A stretch of 64,000 nucleotides of DNA from Chrysomallon squamiferum (taxonomy: Eukaryota; Mollusca; Gastropoda; Neomphalida; Peltospiridae). The notes beneath the pieces were generated by a model. That model searched no databases. It saw nothing but the letters and a program-made list of their open reading frames with translations, and was not told the origin of the DNA. Each line of letters begins with the position of its first letter. The stretch's first letter is position 1. The translations under genes were made by a program, and so were the position numbers. The stretch spans positions 3,834,053 to 3,898,052 of the forward strand of contig CM022677.1 in the NCBI GenBank assembly GCA_012295275.1, given 5' to 3'. Below are positions 58,684 through 64,000 of this stretch, piece after piece.

Positions 58684-59156
58684 CTAAAACAACCAAACAA
58701 ACAAAAAAAAAAACATTTATAATTATTCTCAGTTTTAATGTTGTGTATACGTTATTTAGTAGTTAAAGAAAATTTTTAATTATATTTGTAAATTTAATTC
58801 TATTTTTCTCTTCTGATCAAATTAACTGATTGAAAAAATATCTCATTTTAACTATATATTTAGTTGGAACTTTTCTTTTTAATTCCTTCATTCCTTCTAA
58901 CAGTAAGAAAATGAGAAAAATATCAAATTTTAATTATATATTTATTTATTTTCATTTTAATGCCTTCTAGCAGTAAGTAAACGAGAATTTGTTTTTATTA
59001 TAATTTAATATTTAAAAAAATTCAACAAATTATAATATGTTGCTATTTATATAATAAATTAAAATTAAAATTAATAAACTTTTAAAACAATTGGACATCT
59101 ATCTAAAACAGCCAAAACTGTACAGTCAAAAAATAAATATAAAAGTAAATGATTAC

Positions 59157-59238
59157 CAGGTCTCGCAGACTGGGAGCCATTTGCATTATTCTCGTTGATA
59201 CTTCCTCCATCATCGCTTTTCTCCGATCGTCTTCTTCT
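59157..59238 (-). CDS. MCC homologue exon, low-conservation linker
   Basis: Flanked on the - strand by TTTCTGTGTAG and GTAATC. The phase demanded by the 58683 exon gives SEKSDDGGSINENNANGSQS and ARPEIGNE; a second open phase gives EEDDRRKAMMEEV. The upstream exon ends in phase 1, which fits neither perfectly, so one border or base is wrong. Vertebrate MCC has a Ser/Glu/Asp-rich linker here. Confidence 0.5.
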
Positions 59239-59671
59239 CTACACAGAAATGAAAAAAAAAAAAAAAAAAAAAAAAACGTTCCAATGTCTTTACACTTTCT
59301 GGAATTTGGTATTTTCAACAAATTGCTAGAAATAATTTCTTAGTCTTTCATTAAACACAGTAAAGAACAGAAAGCTAACGGTGCTGTTTTACATCTGAAG
59401 AATGACTGACTTGACTCATACAATGAAAGAAAACAATGGTTAAATGTCTTCACATATTTCTGGAATTTCAGGTTTTCAGGAATCTTTTCTTATCCATTAA
59501 AAACAGTGAAAAACCAGCAAACAAATGGTATTATTTTACAATACATAATGACAAGCCAAAACTATGTTTCATTATGTGTCCAGATATATTATATTATTGT
59601 TTTTATCATTCATTAAAAGCAGGGAAGAACAGCAAACTCACACTATATATTATTTAATAAAGACCACTGAC

Positions 59672-59804
59672 CTGATGACATTAATCTGCTGTCTGTTTTC
59701 TTCATCAGCTCTGCAATGACGCTGTGAAGTTCAGTGACGCGTTCCTCGTAGCGTGCCGCCGTCTGGTCAACTCTGTCATCCAAGTCTTTCTGACTGTGAA
59801 TCTT
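59672..59804 (-). CDS. MCC homologue, N-terminal coiled-coil exon
   Basis: The - strand acceptor CACTAAGACAG is followed by KIHSQKDLDDRVDQTAA and RYEERVTELHSVIAELMKKT before GTCAGT. RYEER(I/V)TELHSVIAEL is an almost exact match to the N-terminal coiled coil of MCC and identifies the gene. MCC is a cytoplasmic coiled-coil scaffold with a C-terminal PDZ-binding motif in vertebrates; that end was not found in this window. Confidence 0.85.
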
Positions 59805-60609
59805 CTGTCTTAGTGACAACAAACAATCACATTTCAGTAACAAACACATAAAATAAGAAAATTATTTATTAATGCAACTATAAAATGAAAATAAACTAAT
59901 AATAATAATAAAAAAAAAAAATTTATTAACGGAACATACATCCTTTTATAAATTAAATTAAAAATATAATAATAATAATAATAATTTTATAAGAAAGGAA
60001 TATGCTATTATAAAATAAAAAATAAAGAAAATAATATTTAAAATCACATTAGAAACATTATATATTTATATATGTATATTAGTAAACTTGTAAATTAAAA
60101 ATAATAAAATGTCAAAATATTTAGAATCACTAAAATATTTGAAGTTTTGAATGGTTTTTGGATATAACTCTGTATTAGTAAATTTAAAACATACAGACTA
60201 AATTCTCTTAGTATTCAAAATCACAAGACATTTTTTTATGAATTTGAATGTGTAAATATTGTATTTATTGAACCTATGTATTCTTTGTTTTAGTGTCTGC
60301 TTAAGAAAACATCATCAATAAATAATCAAATAAATACATAAATAACCAAATAAGGCAGAAAGTAAATATATAATAATTAAAACTTTTTAAATTTAAATTT
60401 GGTCATCAGATTAACGTAAATATTTTTCTAAAGTCTTTCCAGAAAGATAGCCTGAGTAGCTTTAAGTCATCACCAAGAGTTATTGCCAAACATATTATTT
60501 TCTAGTCAGGCTATATTCTTATTACTGTTACCAGAATAACAACGTTAATTTCAGGCTAATGCTAGGATAAAAAAAATAATAATAATATTAAAAAACAATA
60601 ATTTCTTAC

Positions 60610-60621
60610 CTGACATTTAGT
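60610..60621 (-). CDS. Possible 12 nt microexon of the MCC homologue
   Basis: On the - strand AAATAACAG, ACTAAATGTCAG and GTAAGAAA give a 12-base exon in phase 0 (TKCQ) directly upstream of KIHSQKDLDD. Vertebrate MCC has a KAQCEQSH-like text at this place. The acceptor lacks a pyrimidine tract and no further 5' exon was found, so this is tentative. Confidence 0.25.
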
Positions 60622-61275
60622 CTGTTATTTTTCTAAATGATGAGTTTGTATATATTTTTATATGTATGTATGCATGTGAATCTGTGTGTGTTTATATTAT
60701 GTGCATTTGAGTGTGCATATATTTGTGTAAGTCTGTATCTGCATGTATCTGTGTGCTTATTATGTGTGCATGACTAGGTATGCATTTCTGCATATTTGCA
60801 TGTATATGTGTCTGTGTGTGTTTGTATTGTATGTTTAAGTATGTATGTATGTTTTATATGTATGTGTAGATATGTGTGTCTGTATTAATGTATGAATGAA
60901 TAAGTATGGATTATTTGGTACTTGTATCTAAGTATGTGTGTATGAATACATGTGTTTGTATTACGGTGTGTGTGTGTAAGTTTGGATGTAATCAATGCCA
61001 AATAAATTGTTGGTTCAGAAAACATTATCAAAACACTAAAAACAAAAACAAATCTGAAAATAAACACAGTATCTACTATGTGTGCTTTATCTAGTTGTTT
61101 TACCTGCTGGAATTAAATAGCAATAGAAATTGAATAAAATACATATTTATATTTAATTATTTAAAACATTTTTTTTTTATATATAATTAGTTACTAATTT
61201 AATATCACATTAAAATAGAAAAATAAACATATTCCATAAACATACATAATTAAAAAAACTCACAAGTCATCATAA
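60622..61275. other. TG-rich and AT-rich sequence
   Basis: 60655-61000 contains TGTATGTATG/TGTGTGT-type simple sequence. No gene recognised. Confidence 0.6.
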
Positions 61276-62275
61276 ACTAATATATACACATATATGCACA
61301 TACACATGAACACATGTGCATACATATAAAAAAATCCATACAAACACAGTCATGCAGAAACACATTCACACACAGAAACTCAGACTTGCACATATATAGA
61401 CACACACTGACCATACAAATACAGACACATTCACACACACAAACATACAAACTTAATACAAGACACATACAACTCACACACATACAACTCACACACACTA
61501 CAAACACACACACAACAACTCACACACACACAACTCACACACAAACACATACAACACACACACACACACACTCACACACACTCACACACACACAACTCAC
61601 ACACATACAACTCACACACATACAACTCACACACACATACAACTCACACACATACAACTCACACACACACACACACACATACAACTCACACACATACAAC
61701 TCACACACATACAACTCACACACATACAACTCACACACATACAACTCACACACATAACTCACACACACACAACACACACATACAAACTCACACACACACA
61801 ACTCACACACATACAACTCACACACACAACTCACACACACAACAACATCACACATACAACACACACACAACAACACACACACAACTCACACACACAACAA
61901 CTCACACACACACACACACACACAACTCACACACATACAACACACACACAACAACTCACACTCACACACATACAACTCACACACACACACACATACAACT
62001 CACACACACACACAACTCACACACAACTCACACAACACACACACACACACATACAACACACACACACACACACACATACAACACACAACTCACACACACA
62101 CAACTCACACACACACACATACAACTCACACACATACAACTCACACACACACATACAACTCACACACATACAACTCACACACATACAACACACACACATA
62201 CACACACATACAAACACACACACACACACACATACAACTCACACACACACACACATACAACTCACTCACACATAT
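61276..62275. repeat. CA-rich array with ACACACATACAACTC units
   Basis: About 1 kb of CA tract organised in irregular ~16 bp units of ACACACATACAACTC. Cys/Val/Glu-rich and His/Thr/Ser-rich open frames are artefacts. Confidence 0.97.
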
Positions 62276-63240
62276 AAATATAAATATAAACATACTGGAG
62301 GCTGTACAAGGAAATGTGTGTCAGACATTACTTTTATTTTATTTTTTTTTTTTTTTTTTTTTTTAAAGATTTGAAATATGTACCCAATAAAAATATTAAT
62401 TAATATATTTTTTAAAATATGACATAATACCTGTCTTTGTACATTCTTTATAATAGATTTTTTTTTTTTTTTTTTTTTTGCTTTTATTAAAAAGAAATAT
62501 CTCAACATTGTATTAAATATTATAAAAATAGAAAAAAATTTATTTCCCTTTTTATTGTTGTTATTTTATATAATTATTTTTATAATTTTTATTTTTTTTT
62601 TTTTTATTAGAAAGAAATGTATCAACATTAAAATACTAATTTATTATTATTACATTAAGAGTTTTATTTCTCCTTTCATCACTATTGTTATCACACGATG
62701 GTTTGAGGATCACATTAAATAATAATTAGAATAGCTTTATTTATCTTTTTATTGTTGTATAGTTTTAGAATTATCTTAAATATTATTAAAATAGTTTATT
62801 TTTTTATTGTTGTTGTTTTTGTAGTTATCACTATATCAGATTTTAGAATTATATTAAATAATAAAATAGTTTTATTTATATTTGTATTGTTTTATTTTTT
62901 TATGTTATTACTTGATCAGATTTTAGAATTAAATACACACACATATATAATGTATCTATCTTATTTCTCTATTAAATATTCTGATCCATCAGTAATTTAA
63001 ATATATGTCTAGAACTAAAAATATAGAATAAAACATTCTTACACATGCATATATGTTACAGTTAATATGTCAAATTAGTCATTTAGCCTAACACACAAAA
63101 CCATCAGAAATTAGGCCTAATGACTAAAATTTCCAGGAATTAGGCCAAATGACTGGATTTTCCATGGTCTTGTTTGACATTCTGCCTGATAGTAAATCAG
63201 AAAATCAGGCAAGCAGGTTTAATGCTTTGCAACATCATTA
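62276..63240. other. Poly-T-rich and AT-rich sequence
   Basis: Poly-T runs at 62338-62364, 62456-62479 and 62590-62606. Two related segments with ATTAGGCC(T/A)AATGACT lie at 63110-63165. No gene seen. Confidence 0.6.
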
Positions 63241-63330
63241 GTGGGTTCAATTCAATTCTTTATTATTCTAAGCTCAGCACAAAAATGTGCTAAGCATGAG
63301 TCTTAAAACCAGAATAGAGAGAGAAGTGGA
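63240..63330. mobile_element. Short interspersed repeat end with hairpin (candidate)
   Basis: AATTCTTTATTATTCTAAGC is followed by a stem GCTCAGCACA / TGTGCTAAGC around an AAAA loop (63272-63295, one mismatch). This looks like the 3' hairpin of a SINE or RTE-type LINE. Only this one copy is in the window. Confidence 0.3.
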
Positions 63331-63648
63331 AGAAAGAGAAAAAGAACTATGACAGATGGCATGAAGTATAAAAACTTAACTGTTACTCTAAAACTGGTTT
63401 TTAAAACGTATTGTAATATCATTCAAATAATCCTGTGTTAACTGTATTGTAACCATATTATATTTTTGATAAAATGAAGTGAACCTAAAATTTTATCTTA
63501 CACTTAAATCACCATCCATTCAATTTTTTATTAATAAAATAAGACCTTAGAAAATGTTAAAAGTTACACGATTAACACACTTAGACTATATATATAAATA
63601 TATATATATATAAAAAATATTAATAAAAAATGAGATACAGTAATAAAA

Positions 63649-63708
<60 letters not shown>

Positions 63709-64000
63709 TATAACACTATTAAAAAATAATAGTAGTATAAATTAATTATAACAATTAAAAAGAAGAAACATATTCTATCAAAAGAAACAATAAATTATTT
63801 TATTTACTGATTTTTTATTATCAGAACAATAAGGAATGTAGACAGGATAAAATAAATAAATAAGTAAACAAATAAAAAAAGTATTAAACTGTATTCTGAA
63901 AACAAGTTTTATGTCAACCCTGATCAACCCTTTAAAACCGACTTTCACTACAATCTAGTTTTTACAGAACAGTCAGCCATATTGAAATGGAGACCGGAGT
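63331..64000. other. AT-rich sequence with (AAT)n
   Basis: (AAT)n at 63648-63708 and (TA)n near 63590. At the right edge, on the - strand, ATGGCTGACTGTTCT precedes a GTAAAA donor (63969 leftwards), a conceivable first exon that cannot be tied to MCC. Confidence 0.4.

Overview
The window is eukaryotic and animal: introns with GT..AG borders, extracellular EGF-type modules, a BTB-BACK-PHR gene, a PPP1R15-type eIF2alpha phosphatase regulator, a spliced MCC (colorectal mutant cancer protein) homologue, and relics of several transposon classes. It is AT-rich and unusually loaded with microsatellites and minisatellites. The gene set and LINE types would suit a lophotrochozoan, most likely a mollusc, but nothing in the window proves the taxon. 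There is one assembly gap of 200 N (11301-11500). Several recognisable exons carry single-base frame breaks, so either base-level assembly errors are common or several loci are decaying.

Layout. 1-2300: microsatellites, the 3' end of a non-LTR retrotransposon (RNase H plus zinc knuckle) and its tail. 2319-3014 and 9440-10145 are two diverged copies of one ~700 bp repeat. Between them lie the last two exons of a LigB-type (class III extradiol dioxygenase) gene (3847-4545), the first exon of a second, apparently secreted paralogue (5461-5915) and a triplicated ~650 bp block (6.6-8.5 kb). 10.5-11.3 kb: A-rich LINE ORF1-like sequence running into the gap. 13.2-14.8 kb: + strand multi-EGF gene. 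14.9-21.8 kb: cluster of CCCTAA-like minisatellites with periods of 54, 53 and 24 bp. 22-29 kb: microsatellites and a dead Tx1/L1-like reverse transcriptase. 29.6-32.2 kb: BTBD6-like gene whose BACK-PHR linker has been blown up into a 20 bp minisatellite. 32.7-37.8 kb: Tc1-like relic, the terminal exons of an unknown + strand gene, and an eroded - strand gene ending near a probable bidirectional promoter (37.76 kb). 38-43.7 kb: four more minisatellite arrays. 44.8-46.9 kb: - strand PPP1R15 homologue with a candidate overlapping uORF that spans its first intron. 48.8-50.7 kb: small exon candidates and a C2H2 zinc-finger scrap. 51.1-60.7 kb: - strand MCC homologue, nine exon candidates, with a MULE transposase relic and a 1.3 kb minisatellite in its introns. 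60.7-64 kb: CA-rich and AT-rich sequence.

The genes do not form a pathway. PPP1R15 recruits PP1 to reverse the integrated stress response, MCC is a coiled-coil polarity/migration scaffold, BTBD6-like proteins are Cullin-3 adaptors, and the LigB and EGF proteins look secreted or extracellular. The strongest unusual signals are the coding-derived minisatellite in the BTBD6-like gene, the overlapping spliced uORF candidate of PPP1R15, the secreted LigB paralogue pair, and a run of unrelated minisatellites that all have 51-55 bp units.
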